Shown here piece by piece: positions 20,901 to 31,403 of a DNA stretch of 64,000 nt (position 1 is the stretch's first letter; every line of letters begins with the position of its first letter). The translations under genes and the position numbers were made by a program. This DNA is from Paraescarpia echinospica (Eukaryota; Annelida; Polychaeta; Sabellida; Siboglinidae): NCBI GenBank assembly GCA_020002185.1, contig CM034531.1, positions 81,487,360 through 81,551,359 of the forward strand, given 5' to 3'. Below the pieces are notes generated by a model. That model did no database searches. It saw only the letters and a list, made by a program, of their open reading frames with translations, and was not told where the DNA came from.

Positions 20901-23900
20901 CCATAATTTGAGGAGTTGTGCAAGAATGATCTATGAATTCGTCGCAATGAAATACAAAATTTATAAACTTTTGCATTGGTGTTTCGCTGTGTTGAATCTT
21001 AAAATAAAGTATGCCATAAAAGGTTATTTACATTTCCAAAATCATGTAAATTTCATTGTTTTGCATGTAGGCATATTTTTTCTCTCTTGTAAGCGTATTA
21101 GCATAAAAAATAATCTAAGAGGTGATTTAGTCAACTTCTCCAGTCTCCCGGACGCCTCTGCAACCAGTCTACTTACTCGACTCGCACGTGCCGACCTTCC
21201 AGTTGCTGTTGCCGAAGCTCTTCGTGTCGCACGGTTCATCGTACGCGTTGCCTTCGCACGTCTCACGGTCAGCCGACGCGTGCTCGCTTTTGCCGCACGT
21301 GCACACGCCCAGGCACGTGCCATCGTAACACTGGTCCTCGATGACGTCACAGCGATCTCCAATCCTCCTCACTGCGTAACAGAATCACGAGTTGTTAGGA
21401 CACAGCGAGGCGGGTTATCCAGTGTTTCTTTATACCGACGGGACACCGAGCATAATATCGAAACGGAAACTTGGGAGTAAAGATAGAAGTGTAGTGTTTT
21501 CACCACGTGTCTCCCTACGAAAATACACGAATGGATTAGGCCTTGGCATTTTCATAAAAGGCTGACATAAATGTGAAACGTGTCGTTTTACACAGCTCTA
21601 ACGATCTGCATTACCAAATTCAGTAGTGGTTCTCTGAACTCACCGATTGAACGACGCCAGCCCCGCGTGTACTCACTCGGTCACACCCCCAGTGTAGTGT
21701 GGATGTAAGCCCAGAGCCACGCCCTCGGTCAGGTGATAAGAACCATTGCTGCGCATTTGTGAAGGAGAGGGTTTTTACCTCTGGTAGATGGAGAGAGGAG
21801 AGAGCTGATGGGGAGCAATGAGGCACAACTTGTAGGGATAGAGGGGCTAGACCTCTTACACGTTAAAGGGAACCGCGACGAAGAACAAAGCAATTAGCCG
21901 ACGACGGGTATAAGAGACGACATCAGTTGTTGCATTGACTGTATTTGTACAGGAACTCACATTTCTGGCACCTGTAGCCACCCTCGATGCTGCCGGACAC
22001 CTTGTAGCCGTAGTCACAGTCGCACTGGCCCATGTCACACTGGTCGTACTTGGCACAGCGGCCGTGGCTGTAGTCGCAGTCGGAGCTCGACGTACAGTTC
22101 TCGCCCAGTCCGTTCTCGCCTGAAACAACGCGCTCAGTCACGTCAGCCATGTTGTAGCGGGCCGACAGTTTACTACTGCGTGCTGATAGTTCACCATTGA
22201 TCATGAGTACCGTGTCCCCGCGTTATCGCTCTGCTGCCTGTTCACACGATCGGCTGCAACGATTTACCTTACACATTTCCCTCAGATACAAGTAAATATG
22301 TGGCCCCACCACCCCCTGCTCCGACGCAACAGAGTCCCGCTCTTGGGATGATTAGTTCCGCCTGAAGATTTGCAATCCTGCTTTAGTATAAATCGTGACG
22401 TCTAAAAGAAAACAATAATTGAACAACATTGGGAACGGCACCGTGAAATATATCCAACTTTCAATTAAGACAGTGTCTAATGTAAACGCTATGGGCCGGC
22501 GGTGCAGCTAAACTAATTTACACGTGTTGGAAAACGACATTTTGTAAGATAATTGTATAGAAGTGCAACCGGACCAGGCTTGCAGGGCTACGCAGGTGAG
22601 GAACAATTCTAAAGCTACCACTAGAGGAATGATTTATTTTGGCCTGTTTCCCTTTTCAATATCCACTCTCCTTTTGGCACTTGCGTCACAAGGGGCGTGA
22701 CAGGTCGACACACAACCTACAGCTCAGGTCGACACACAACCTACAGCTCAGGTCGTCACACAACATACAGCTCAGGTCGTCACACAACATACAGCTCAGG
22801 CCGAAACACAACCTACAGCTCAGGTCGGCTCACAACATACAGCTCAGGTCGACACACAACCTACAGCTCAGGTCGGCACACAACATTCAGCTCAGGTCGA
22901 CACACAACCTACAGCTCAGGTCGACACACAACATTCAGCTCAGGTCGACACACAACCTACAGCTCAGGACGACACACAACCTACAGCTCAGATCGACTCA
23001 CAACCTACAGCTCAGATCGACTCACAACATACAGCTCAGGTCGACACACAACATACAGCTCAGGTCGACACACAACATACAGCTCAGGTCGACACACAAC
23101 CTACAGCTCAGGTCGACACACAACCTACAGCTCAGGTCGACACACAACCTACAGCTCAGGTCGACACACAACCTACAGCTCTGTTCTACCCAAAACATAC
23201 AGCTATCTTAATACGCTGTCGGTACTGTTATCTGAACCAATCGATGGTGGCACGGATTTCGGAACAAATCTTCAACAAATAATATCAGTTTTGTATTACT
23301 GGGTTTGAGCTGTTTGTCTAACTCCTGCCTACGCGTGTTTCGATCTCTCTCAACAACGGTTGTTTCATAAGCAATTACGTTTTCGAATTGAAAATGATAA
23401 CTTAATCTAGAACATCACATCATTGCGATACCATGAGGCATGCTGTGGGCATCTAGAATGATTAAAGCTGATTACGTATCTGTTTATTCGGGTTTGATGT
23501 CAACAAAACACTCGCCACGGTGTAATTACTTCCCCGTCGAAGCGTTGAAGGAATCGCGTATTGTTGCCGTAACTCGGCTGATTTCGGGTAAGTCTATATG
23601 TGTTGTTGCTGTGCTAATTACATAACACTAATTACATAACACTAATTACATAACACTAATTACTTGTAGACAAACAGACCGACCAAGTCTCATCCTAGCC
23701 CATTTAAATGTATTCACACAGTCTTCATTTGCTTTACGTAGTTAAAGCTGCGTTCAATCGCCAACTCACGACATGGACTTACCGTAGCTGCAATGTAGAC
23801 CCACCGCGACCAGAAAGAGGACCAGACATGCGTTCTGCAAAGAACACAAACAACGCTTGACCAACTGCAATCTTACATTGATATCATTATGTAGAAAGTC

Positions 23901-24973
23901 CATAGATTGTTTTACAACCGCAATGTATATAGAAAGTATAGAATGTCATCATGGAAAGCTCGTGTGTTGATTTCTTTACTCTTCTTGGTTACGCGGTAAC
24001 ACTGAGTGTGTAACCCGCTGAAGAAAACTGTTTCAAGTTCATATATAACTAACATAGGTAACTGAAAACATTATCTGATATTAATAGCAATGTTATAATT
24101 ATAGTTTGTGCCGACGGTAGATGGTTGTTTTTAGATTCCAATTTACACATATCGAAGGTGCCGCACTTTTCAGTACGACGGTTGCAGAGCGGTATAACTG
24201 CGGTTTCCGCGACAATCAAACAACATTGTTACATACGGACCTCTTCGGAGGATTTAACAAACGACGTGTTCTAAGGTTTCACTCTCACACTGTGCCATGT
24301 AAAAGTAGAATGTTAACAGATGTTTTTATAAATATATCACTGCCATCGTCGATACTCCTCTGTAGTGGTCATCGTGATAGCGCGCAACTCTTTTGGTAAA
24401 AGATCCAAATTGTTCGAAGGGTTCCGGTGTGCAGAAAGATGGTTTCACTAAGACGAAATGACAACATTCATGCAGTCATAAGTCGCTCAATGTCACTCAA
24501 CCGTTTTATTTACAAACAACGTCGCCTTCTAAGCAACGTCGCCTTCTATTCCGTTAGTCTCCTGTCAGTGTATGTAATATTGAAGGCGCGCAAACTTTGC
24601 AACTTCCACCATATTCGGCGTAAGCAAGACTACGTGTCCTGCGGGCCGCGTGTTCATGTGCTATTTCGTACAGATTGTATCGAACAACCTTGCACTAACA
24701 CCTATGCCCACTATTCACCTCTTCAGTTTCCCTCAAAACGTACAAGGTACAAGCGGTCTAACACGTTATTGAGGTTCTGAACCATAGCTGCCAATACGTC
24801 AACTATAGCACTAATATTATATAACCATCCGAACTCGACAGCGAAGCACCTTGCACAATGTTTCATCTGCCGAATTCAACATAAAATAGTAGTTTTGCAT
24901 TAACTTTATGTAAAACAGAATTTAGATATGAAATTGTGACAAGAGTCTCACTCACCATTTGCGAAGTCTTCAT
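14880..24973 (-). CDS. Secreted, GPI-anchored cysteine-rich protein with EB/EGF-like modules (8 exons, 306 codons)
   Basis: Joining eight minus-strand exons (18, 52, 159, 195, 84, 180, 156 and 77 coding bases) gives 921 bases with no internal stop. All introns have GT donors and AG acceptors, and introns 2-7 are phase 1, so each internal module exon is symmetrical, as in shuffled extracellular domains. Residues 1-24 are a signal peptide (MKTSQM + NACLVLFLVAVGLHC + SYG). The body has Cys-rich modules of EB/EGF style. The end, SGGADS + short spacer + LGLVLVAFVALLH, is a GPI-attachment signal with small omega-site residues. Sequons N-C-T and N-N-T are present. Function is unknown; a cell-surface or secreted adhesion, receptor or defence role is only a guess. 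Exons are GC-rich compared with the introns. The weakest point is the exon 6 acceptor, which has a poor pyrimidine tract. I do not recognise a named orthologue. Confidence 0.85.
15291..15568. mobile_element. MITE-like element with TA target duplication (intron 7)
   Basis: The termini are perfect 19-base inverted repeats (ATGCTGGGCGTACACTGCT), with looser complementarity for about 35 bases more. They are flanked by TA on both sides (15,289-15,290 and 15,569-15,570). It has no coding capacity. TA duplication suggests a Tc1/mariner-type master transposase, an inference from family habit. Confidence 0.75.
15925..16080 (-). CDS. Exon 7 (Cys-rich, pre-anchor segment)
   Basis: Acceptor ACGTTTTGCAG, donor GTGAGT. 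The 52 codons include AGCIADYSRRYSEDAANVCG, NYLFCRTCFEW and the sequon N-N-T before KCLSG. It leads into the GPI-type tail of exon 8. Confidence 0.87.
16172..18485. repeat. 28-bp minisatellite, about 83 units (intron 6)
   Basis: The unit is GTAAGGGGAACAGTGGGTGTATGTGGTC with GGGT/GGGA, GG/TT and CG/CA variants. Because 28 is not a multiple of 3, every frame cycles through all three readings every 84 bases, which explains the 698- and 396-codon antisense open frames here. It fills almost the whole intron between exons 6 and 7. Confidence 0.97.
18702..18881 (-). CDS. Exon 6 (third Cys-rich module)
   Basis: Donor GTAAGA. The 60 codons begin KIGETCDYGAAKPSEQKHCE and contain HLSCIEEKCAC and KRCVDKE. 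The start resembles exon 4 (IGDRCD and IGETCD), which points to related modules. The acceptor (TTGAAAG) is weak but is the only one that keeps frame and phase. Confidence 0.75.
19092..19663. repeat. 52-bp tandem repeat, 11 units (intron 5)
   Basis: Units begin ATGTGTGCGGGAAAGATTGA and end ACCTAGTAATGTA. Several neighbouring pairs alternate (GGGAAAG with CACGTCG, then GGGATAG with CATGCTG), making a 104-bp dimer copied about three times in the middle of the array. Confidence 0.95.
20223..20306 (-). CDS. Exon 5 (short Cys-rich half-module)
   Basis: Acceptor CTTTCTATTCACAG, donor GTAAGT. The 28 codons encode KGLRCDGDSSRCLCNYGMKR and then NGDHCEN. It is too short to be a full module; it may complete the module begun in exon 4. 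Confidence 0.85.
21177..21371 (-). CDS. Exon 4 (second Cys-rich module)
   Basis: Acceptor TCTGTTACGCAG, donor GTAAGT. It has 65 codons beginning (L)RRIGDRCDVIEDQC, with CYDGTCLGVCTC and later ETC, EPC and GTC cysteines. It joins exon 3 through a split Leu codon and exon 5 through a split Ser codon. Confidence 0.87.
21961..22119 (-). CDS. Exon 3 (first Cys-rich module)
   Basis: Acceptor GTTGTTTCAG, donor GTGAGT. It has 53 codons with seven cysteines in an EB/EGF-like spacing: C-TSSSD-C-DYSHGR-C-AKYDQ-C-DMGQ-C-D-C-DYGYK, and a last Cys before the donor. The sequon N-C-T overlaps the first Cys. Its extent is fixed by the phase-1 borders. Confidence 0.88.
22701..23180. repeat. 24-bp minisatellite, exactly 20 units (intron 2)
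   Basis: The unit is CAGGTCGACACACAACCTACAGCT, with occasional CATA/CATT and GTCGTC variants. As 24 is a multiple of 3, two plus-strand frames stay open (8-residue repeats), but neither has any other sign of being a gene, and the array lies inside a minus-strand intron. Confidence 0.97.
23616..23665. repeat. 14-bp short tandem repeat (TAATTACATAACAC)
   Basis: Three to four units in intron 2 of the cysteine-rich gene, close to exon 2. Simple-sequence expansion. Confidence 0.85.
23783..23834 (-). CDS. Exon 2 (signal-peptide core)
   Basis: Acceptor TTCTTTGCAG, donor GTAAGT. The 52 bases encode NACLVLFLVAVGLHCSY plus the first base of a Gly codon. This is the hydrophobic core of the signal peptide, with a plausible cleavage site after Cys-Ser-Tyr-Gly. 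Confidence 0.88.
24956..24973 (-). CDS. Exon 1 coding part (MKTSQM)
   Basis: The ATG lies about 65 bases downstream of the predicted start site. Six codons are followed directly by the donor GTGAGT, and the intron is phase 0. Start chosen because it is the only ATG between the core promoter and the donor, and it joins in frame to the hydrophobic signal-peptide exon. Confidence 0.85.
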
Positions 24974-25035
24974 GTTGCTGTTGAGGAGGCTGCAACCCGT
25001 TGTCTGCAGTAATCGTTCTTGTCGTTCGCACGCTG

Positions 25036-25072
25036 CACTGACACCTGCCACGCGGCGACGTCGCCTTTTATA
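25036..25072 (-). promoter_or_regulatory. Core promoter (TATA box and Inr) of the cysteine-rich gene
   Basis: The minus strand has TATAAAAGG at 25,072-25,064 and an initiator-like TCAGTG at 25,041-25,036. Its A (25,039) lies 33 bases after the first T of the TATA box, the usual TATA-to-start distance. The predicted leader is about 66 bases before the ATG at 24,973. Confidence 0.7.
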
Positions 25073-25699
25073 CCCCGAGACAGTTGGCTACCGTCGTGTC
25101 GTTATTATGACGACCGTGCGGGGGCTGGAGTGTTTCTCGTTGACCGCGATAGGTTTGTAATTGTGTTGATTGCCGACGACAACACTGCGTAGTTGTATTG
25201 CTGTGACCAAGGAAGCATGACGGGCAGTGACGACGCTTTCATGGAATGTGGGTTTATGCTCCTTTATAACACATTGCATTCAAGCGGCATTGTTGGTAGT
25301 AGAATGCGTATCGACATTAGGGCCTATAATCTCCGTTTTAGTTTAATCTATTTCTGATACCATTCACATTATACCAGACAGATTCACGACAACTAATGGG
25401 CTTAGTTTGATATTAAGCAGATTCTCGACAACAACCAAAGGGTTTGGTTTGATGTTATCCCCGTATTTCGTATTCTGATTCCACTAGATAATTTTCTAAC
25501 GGTTCTTTTATGTTGATATGTTTTGTGGTCTATGGGATGGTAACATGGTATACTATGAGAATAGGACCAGTCAATCAAAGCAACACGTTCGGCCTATACG
25601 ATAATAAGTCAATAATTAATAATAAAATAAGATAATAAATTAATATTGAAACAAAATATAATTATGACTAAGCTAAATTCATTATAGTACACCACTTGA
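25073..25699. other. Proximal upstream region, no gene seen
   Basis: Sequence upstream of the TATA box. There are no supported exons or repeats apart from short AT-rich runs. Confidence 0.4.
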
Positions 25700-25748
25700 C
25701 ATTTGACCTTGATATTTGACCTTGACCTAGATATAACGTCATTTGCAT
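25700..25748. promoter_or_regulatory. Cluster of nuclear-receptor half-sites and octamer, upstream region
   Basis: TTTGACCTTGATATTTGACCTTGACCT holds three TGACCT half-sites (two as extended TGACCTTG), followed by ATTTGCAT, a POU octamer match. It lies about 0.7 kb upstream of the predicted start site. Such motifs also occur by chance in AT-rich DNA. Confidence 0.25.
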
Positions 25749-26094
25749 TTGCACCGACGGAAAAACGGATTCGGTGCGCACTGATTAACCTGACATACAA
25801 CTCATGTTCAACCAATTAAAACGAAGTTGTAAATAAAAGAATGTGGTACTAGTAGTGGTGTGGCACTATTAAAGAGAACACAAACACAGTTATATCAAGA
25901 TTACTCCTTGATAATTATGGTTGCCTGGCCTCTATGTTAAATTTCCAACAATGTTTTATATTACTACAGTATACTATCATTCAATATTTTTTTTAAAGTT
26001 GGAAACGAAGAAGCAGAATTAATGCAACTGATAACATTGCTCAAATTGCTCACAGTTTACTATTTTTAACCCTGTCCTCAGACACATATTTCTT

Positions 26095-29000
26095 CAGCTC
26101 GCCGTCTTCTTCTCGCCCGTCTGCCGTGTCTGTGTTCTAGCCACATTCTTACGGTACTTCTCGTCTGTCTGCCGTGTCTGTGTCCTAGCCACATTCTTAA
26201 TGTACTTCTAGCCTGTCTGTCATGCCTGTGTTCTAGCCACATTCTTAATGTACTTCTCGCCTGTCTGCCATGCCTGTGTCCTAGCCACATTCTTACTGTA
26301 CATCTCGTCTGTCTGCCGTGTCTGTGTCCTAGCCACATTCTTACTGTACTTCTCGCCTGTTTGTCCTGTCTGTGTACTAGCCACATTTTTACTGTACTTC
26401 TCGTCTGTCTGCCGTGTCTGTGTCCTATCCACATTCTTACTGTACTTCTCGCCTGTTTGTCCTGTCTGTGTACTAGCCACATTTTTACTGTACTTCTCGT
26501 CTGTCTGCCGTGTCTGTGTCCTATCCACATTCTTATTGTACTTCTCGCCTGTCTGCCATGCCTGTGTCCTAGCCACATTCTTACTGAACTTCTCGCCTGT
26601 CTGCCGTGTATGTGTTCTAGCCACATTCTTAATGTACTTCTAGCCTGTCTGCCGTGTCTGTGTCCTAGTCACAGTCTTACTGAACTTCTCGCCTGTCTGC
26701 CGTGTATGTGTTCTAGCCACATTCTTAATGTACTTCTAGCCTGTCTGCCGTGTCTGTGTCCTAGCCACATTCTTACTGAACTTCTCGTCTGTCTGCCGTG
26801 TATGTGTCCTAGCCACATTCTTAATGTACTTCTAGCCTGTCTGCCGTGTCTGTGTCCTAGTCACAGTCTTACTGTACTTCTCGTCTGTCTGCCGTGTCTG
26901 TGTTCTAGCCACATTCTTAATGTACTTCTCGCCTCTCTGCCATGCCTGTGTCCTTGCCACATTCCTACTGTACTTCTCGTCTGTCTGCCGTGTCTGTGTT
27001 CTAGCCACATTCTTACTGTACTTTTCGCCTATCTGCCGTGTCTGTGTCATAGCCACATTCTTACTGTACTTCTCGTCTGTCTGCCGTACCTGGGTTCTAG
27101 CCACATTCTTATTGGACTTCTCGCCTGTCTGCCGTGTCTGTGTCCTAGCCACAGTCTTACTGTACTTCTCGCCTGTCAGCCGTGTCTGTGTCCTAGCCAT
27201 ATTCCTATTGTACTTCTCGTCTGTCTGCCGTGTCTGTGTCCTAGCCACAGTCTTAATGTACGTCTCGCCTGTCTGCCTTGTCTGTGTCCTAGCCACATTC
27301 GTATTGTACTTCACGCTTGTCTGCAGTGTCTGTGTCCTAGCCACATTGTTAATGTATTTCTCGTCTGTCTGCCGTGTCTGTGTCCTAGCCACATTCTTAA
27401 TGTACTTCTCGCCTGTCTGCCGTGTCTGTGTCCTAGCCACATTCTTAATGTACTTCTCGCCTGACTGCCGTGCCTGTGTCCTAGCCACATTCTTATTGTA
27501 CTTCTCGCCTGTCAGCCGTGTCTGTGTCCTACCCACATTCTTAATGTAGTTCTCGTCTGTCTGCCGTGTTTGTGTCCTAGCCACATTCTTAATGTACTTC
27601 TCGCCTGTCTGCCGTGTCTGTGTCCTAGCCACATTCTTACTGTACTTCTCGCCTGTCAGCATTGTCTGTGACCTGATCACATTCTTACTGTACTTCTAGC
27701 CTGTCTGCCATGCCTGTGTTCTAGCCACATTCTTAATGTACTTCTCGCCTGTCTGCCCTGCCTGTGTCCTAGCCACATTCTTACTGTACTTCTCGTCTGT
27801 CTGCCGTGTCTGTGTCCTAGCCACATTCTTACTGTACTTCTCGCCTGTTTGTCTGTCTGTGTACTAGCCACATTTTTACTGTACTTCTCGTCTGTCTGCC
27901 GTGTCTGTGTCCTAGCCACATTCTTATTGTACTTCTCGCCTGTCTGCCATGCCTGTGTCCTAGCCACATTCTTACTGAACTTCTCGCCTGTCTGCCGTGT
28001 ATGTGTTCTAGCCACATTCTTAATGTACTTCTAGCCTGTCTGCCGTGTCTGTGTCCTAGTCACAGTCTTACTGAACTTCTCGCCTGTCTGCCGTGTATGT
28101 GTTCTAGCCACATTCTTAATGTACTTCTAGCCTGTCTGCCGTGTCTGTGTCCTAGCCACAGTCTTAATGTACTTCTCGCCTGTCTGCCGTGTCTGTGTCC
28201 TAGCCACATTCTTAATGTACTTCTCGCCTGACTGCCGTGTCTGTGTCCTACCCACATTCTTAATGTAGTTCTCGTCTGTCTGCCGTGTCTGTGTCCTAGC
28301 CACATTCTTAATGTACTTCTCGCCTGTCTGCCCTGCCTGTGTCCTAGCCACATTCTTACTGTACTTCTCGTCTGTCTGCCGTGTCTGTGTCCTAGCCACA
28401 TTCTTACTGTACTTCTCGCCTGTTTGTCTGTCTGTGTACTAGCCACATTTTTACTGTACTTCTCGTCTGTCTGCCATGCCTGTGTCCTAGCCACATTCTT
28501 ATTGAACTTCTCGCCTGTCTGCCGTGTATGTGTTCTAGCCACATTCTTAATGTACTTCTAGCCTGTCTGCCGTGTCTGTGTCATAGTCACAGTCTTACTG
28601 AACTTCTCGTCTGTCTGCCGTGTCTGTGTTCTAGCCACATTCTTATTGAACTTCTCGTCTGTCTGCCGTGTATGTGTTCTAGCCACATTCTTAATGTACT
28701 TCTAGCCTGTCTGCCGTGTCTGTGTCCTAGCCACATTCTTATTGAACTTCTCGTCTGTCTGCCGTGTATGTGTTCTAGCCACATTCTTAATGTACTTCTA
28801 GCCTGTCTGCCGTGTCTGTGTCCTAGTCACAGTCTTACTGTACTTCTCGTCTGTCTGCCGTGTCTGTGTTCTAGCCACATTCTTAATGTACTTCTCGCCT
28901 CTCTGCCATGCCTGTGTCCTAGCCACATTCCTACTGTACTTCTCGTCTGTCTGCCGTGTCTGTGTTCTAGCCACATTCTTACTGTACTTTTCGCCTATCT

Positions 29001-30052
29001 GCCGTGTCTGTGTCGTAGCCACATTCTTACTGTACTTCTCGTCTGTCTGCCGTACCTGGGTTCTAGCCACATTCTTATTGGACTTTTCGCCTGTCTGCCG
29101 TGTCTGTGTCATAGCCACAGTCTTACTGTACTTCTCGCCTGTCAGCCGTGTCTGTGTCCTAGCCATATTCCTATTGTACTTCTCGTCTGTCTGCCGTGTC
29201 TGTGTCCTAGCCACAGTCTTAATGTACGTCTCGCTTGTCTGCCTTGTCTGTGTCCTAGCCACATTCGTATTGTACTTCACGCTTGTCTGCAGTGTCTGTG
29301 TCCTAGCCACATTCTTAATGTATTTCTCGTCTGTCTGCCGTGTCTGTGTCCTAGCCACATTCTTAATGTACTTCTCGCCTGTCTGCCGTGTCTGTGTCCT
29401 AGCCACATTCTTAATGTACTTCTCGCCTGACTGCCGTGTCTGTGTCCTACCCACATTCTTAATGTAGTTCTCGTCTGTCTGCCGTGTTTGTGTCCTAGCC
29501 ACATTCTTAATGTACTTCTCGCCTGTCTGCCGTGTCTGTGTCCTAGCCACATTCTTAATGTACTTCTCGCCTGACTGCCGTTCCTGTGTCCTAGCCACAT
29601 TCTTACTGTACTTCTCGCCTGTCTGCCGTGCCTGTGTCCTAGCCACATTCTTAATGTACTTCTCGCCTGTTAGCCCTGTCTGTGTCCTAGCCACATTCTT
29701 AATGTACTTCTCGCCTGTCTGCCGTGTCTGTGTCCTAGCCACATTCTTAATGTACTTCTCGCCTGAATGCCGTGCTTGTGTCCTAACCACATTCTTACTG
29801 TACTTCTCGCCTGTCAGCCGTGTCTGTGTCCTAGCCACTTTCTTAATGTACTTCTCGTCTTTCCGCCGTGTCTGTGTCCTAGCCACATTCTTAATGTACT
29901 TCTCGCCTGTCAGCCGTGTCTGTGTCCTAGCCACATTCTTAATGTACTTCTCGCCTGACTGCCGTGTCTGTGTCCTAGCCACATTCTTACTGTACTTCTC
30001 GCCTGTCAGCATTGTCTGTGACCTGATCACATTCTTACTGTACTTCTCGCTA
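26095..30052. repeat. 48-bp satellite array, about 82 units
   Basis: The plus-strand unit starts GCCTGTCTGCCGTGTCTGTG and ends CATTCTTAATGTACTTCTC. The period of 16 codons leaves long open frames on both strands (up to 410 codons on minus, 367 on plus). TAG stops recur where CTTCTCGCC becomes CTTCTAGCC, and two units lack one base, so it does not behave as a coding repeat. A higher-order copy of about 41 units is visible: 26,835 onward matches 28,801 onward (offset 1,966), and the terminal variant unit with TCAGCATTGTCTGTGACC occurs at 27,655 and 30,005. Confidence 0.96.
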
Positions 30053-30386
30053 GGCTAACACCTCTGTAGTCTAGTTAGGCTCCTACATGTACGATTGCAT
30101 TTCAGCCAACTGCATGGTCCATTTCAAGGCTTTTGTAATACACAATAGTGAGTGTGTTTTGATTGTGCTACAAGACCATGCATTGGCGGTTCCATGAAAA
30201 AGTAGGTGTGGCCTTAATCTCTGGTTCCATCTGTATATAAATCATTGTTTGTAATGGTGTGTCACAATTTTGCTTATTCATTTGGATGACAGGCTTGTTT
30301 TGGCTCGCTCGCTGTTCGCTTTGGATACTTTGATAGCTTTTGCTTGGACTACTCGATTGTGAACTACTGTGGGTATTGGATTGCAG
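30053..30386. other. Spacer between satellite and SGNH-type exons
   Basis: No exon could be supported. An upstream exon of the SGNH-type gene may lie here, since the first recognisable exon begins with an acceptor. Confidence 0.3.
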
Positions 30387-30516
30387 ATCTGCAACATGTT
30401 CTACTTGGTGGCAGTGTTCTCCGACTCCATCTTTAAGTACCTGCCCCAGAGTGTCAGCAATGTTGACTTTGATCTGCATTGCAGACGTGGTGGTCATGTC
30501 AACGACATTCGCCAGG
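30387..30516 (+). pseudogene. SGNH-hydrolase-like exon a (left arm)
   Basis: The acceptor TTGGATTGCAG and donor GTAAGA bound 130 bases, the same length as the paralogous exon at 41,472-41,601 on the other strand. The exon encodes FYLVAVFSDSIFKYLPQSVS and then NVDFDLHCRRGGHVNDIRQ. FSDSIFKYL sits where GDSL/SGNH hydrolases have block I (G-D-S); Gly is Ser here. It ends in phase 1. Marked as a pseudogene because the next exon is frameshifted. It could be a host esterase-like gene or cargo of a mobile element. Confidence 0.55.
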
Positions 30517-30865
30517 GTAAGATTTGCTTCAGCTTAGATCTGCATGTACAGTCAAAAAGCATTTACTTACTTAAGTTTACTTAGGATGTTCCTGACCGTA
30601 GGCGGTGGCCTCGGTGGTCAGATCTACGTCTGTAACTGTAAAAGTTCTTCGGCTTCCTGGCAAGGCGGCTTTGTAGTCGTAGAGAAATTTCAGTAATTTG
30701 TATAACATTATTTACATATTTAATTAATGTTGGACTGTTTCTCATATAACCTGCTCCTTGTGTCCAAACTATAAAATATAATATAAAAGCATTACAGTGA
30801 ATGTAAATGTACATAGTAATTTCACAATTCATGGTGCAAGCTATGTCCACAGTTCTGTATATTTA

Positions 30866-30978
30866 TATATGTAGATAAAAGGGTTGGACTCTCGATAAGC
30901 CAAATGGCTTCCTTGTCCACCTGCCATCTAGAGTTAATTCTCTGGATGGCAATCTTGTTAAATCTTGTTAAATCTTGT
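30866..30978 (+). mobile_element. CR1-like LINE-A family, isolated 3' end
   Basis: About 113 bases match the 3' tails of LINE-A and LINE-B (AAAAGGGTTGGACTCTCGAT through CTCTGGATGGCAATC). It ends with repeats of TTGTTAAATC. It is a 5'-truncated insertion lying in the intron between SGNH-like exons a and b. Confidence 0.88.
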
Positions 30979-31103
30979 ATCTGTTTTTTGATTGGCAAGA
31001 TTTAATTGACAGAGCATACCTGTACACATGGTGGTTTGTTTGGTTATTTTTTTGTAATGTTGACTGTTGTATAATAAATAGCCGACTTAACATATACTTT
31101 CAG

Positions 31104-31403
31104 TGCTTGCCGAGACAGACGCGTTGAACGTCGATGCCGTAATTTTACATGTTGGTACCAACCATCTGCAGAGTATATGTGCCGACATTCGCCGTCTGGA
31201 CCAGGGACTGGAGCAGCACCGACGACTGATCCGAGAGAAACGAAAGGCAGGATCTAGCTCCAGTCCGCACGTACCAGCTGCCCGGTTCAGGCCACCCAGC
31301 TGGACCTACTCTACATATTGACGAGCTGGAAGACCACGTCATCATCAGCGTTGCCGGCATATCCATCGCCCTGCCTCCGAGACTTCTGCATCCATGTTGC
31401 ACA
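31104..31403 (+). pseudogene. SGNH-hydrolase-like exon b (left arm), disrupted
   Basis: Acceptor ATACTTTCAG, donor GTAAGT. It begins (V)LAETDALNVDAVILHVGTNH, where HVGTN is the block III (GxND-like) region of SGNH hydrolases, then ICADIRRLDQGLEQHRRLI. After that it departs from the paralogue at 40,970-41,165 and runs to a stop at 31,319-31,321. The block V Asp-His region present in the right arm is missing, so this copy cannot encode a whole hydrolase. Confidence 0.55.

Noticed and set aside
16172..23180. Possible CRISPR array
   Set aside because: The repeats are directly adjacent with no unique spacers, and the window is eukaryotic.
22639..23308. Two overlapping plus-strand frames of 190 and 203 codons
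   Set aside because: Both are products of the 24-bp repeat inside a minus-strand intron.
26078..30058. Many open frames of 100-410 codons on both strands
   Set aside because: All are readings of the 48-bp satellite; in-frame TAG variants and one-base deletions show no coding constraint.
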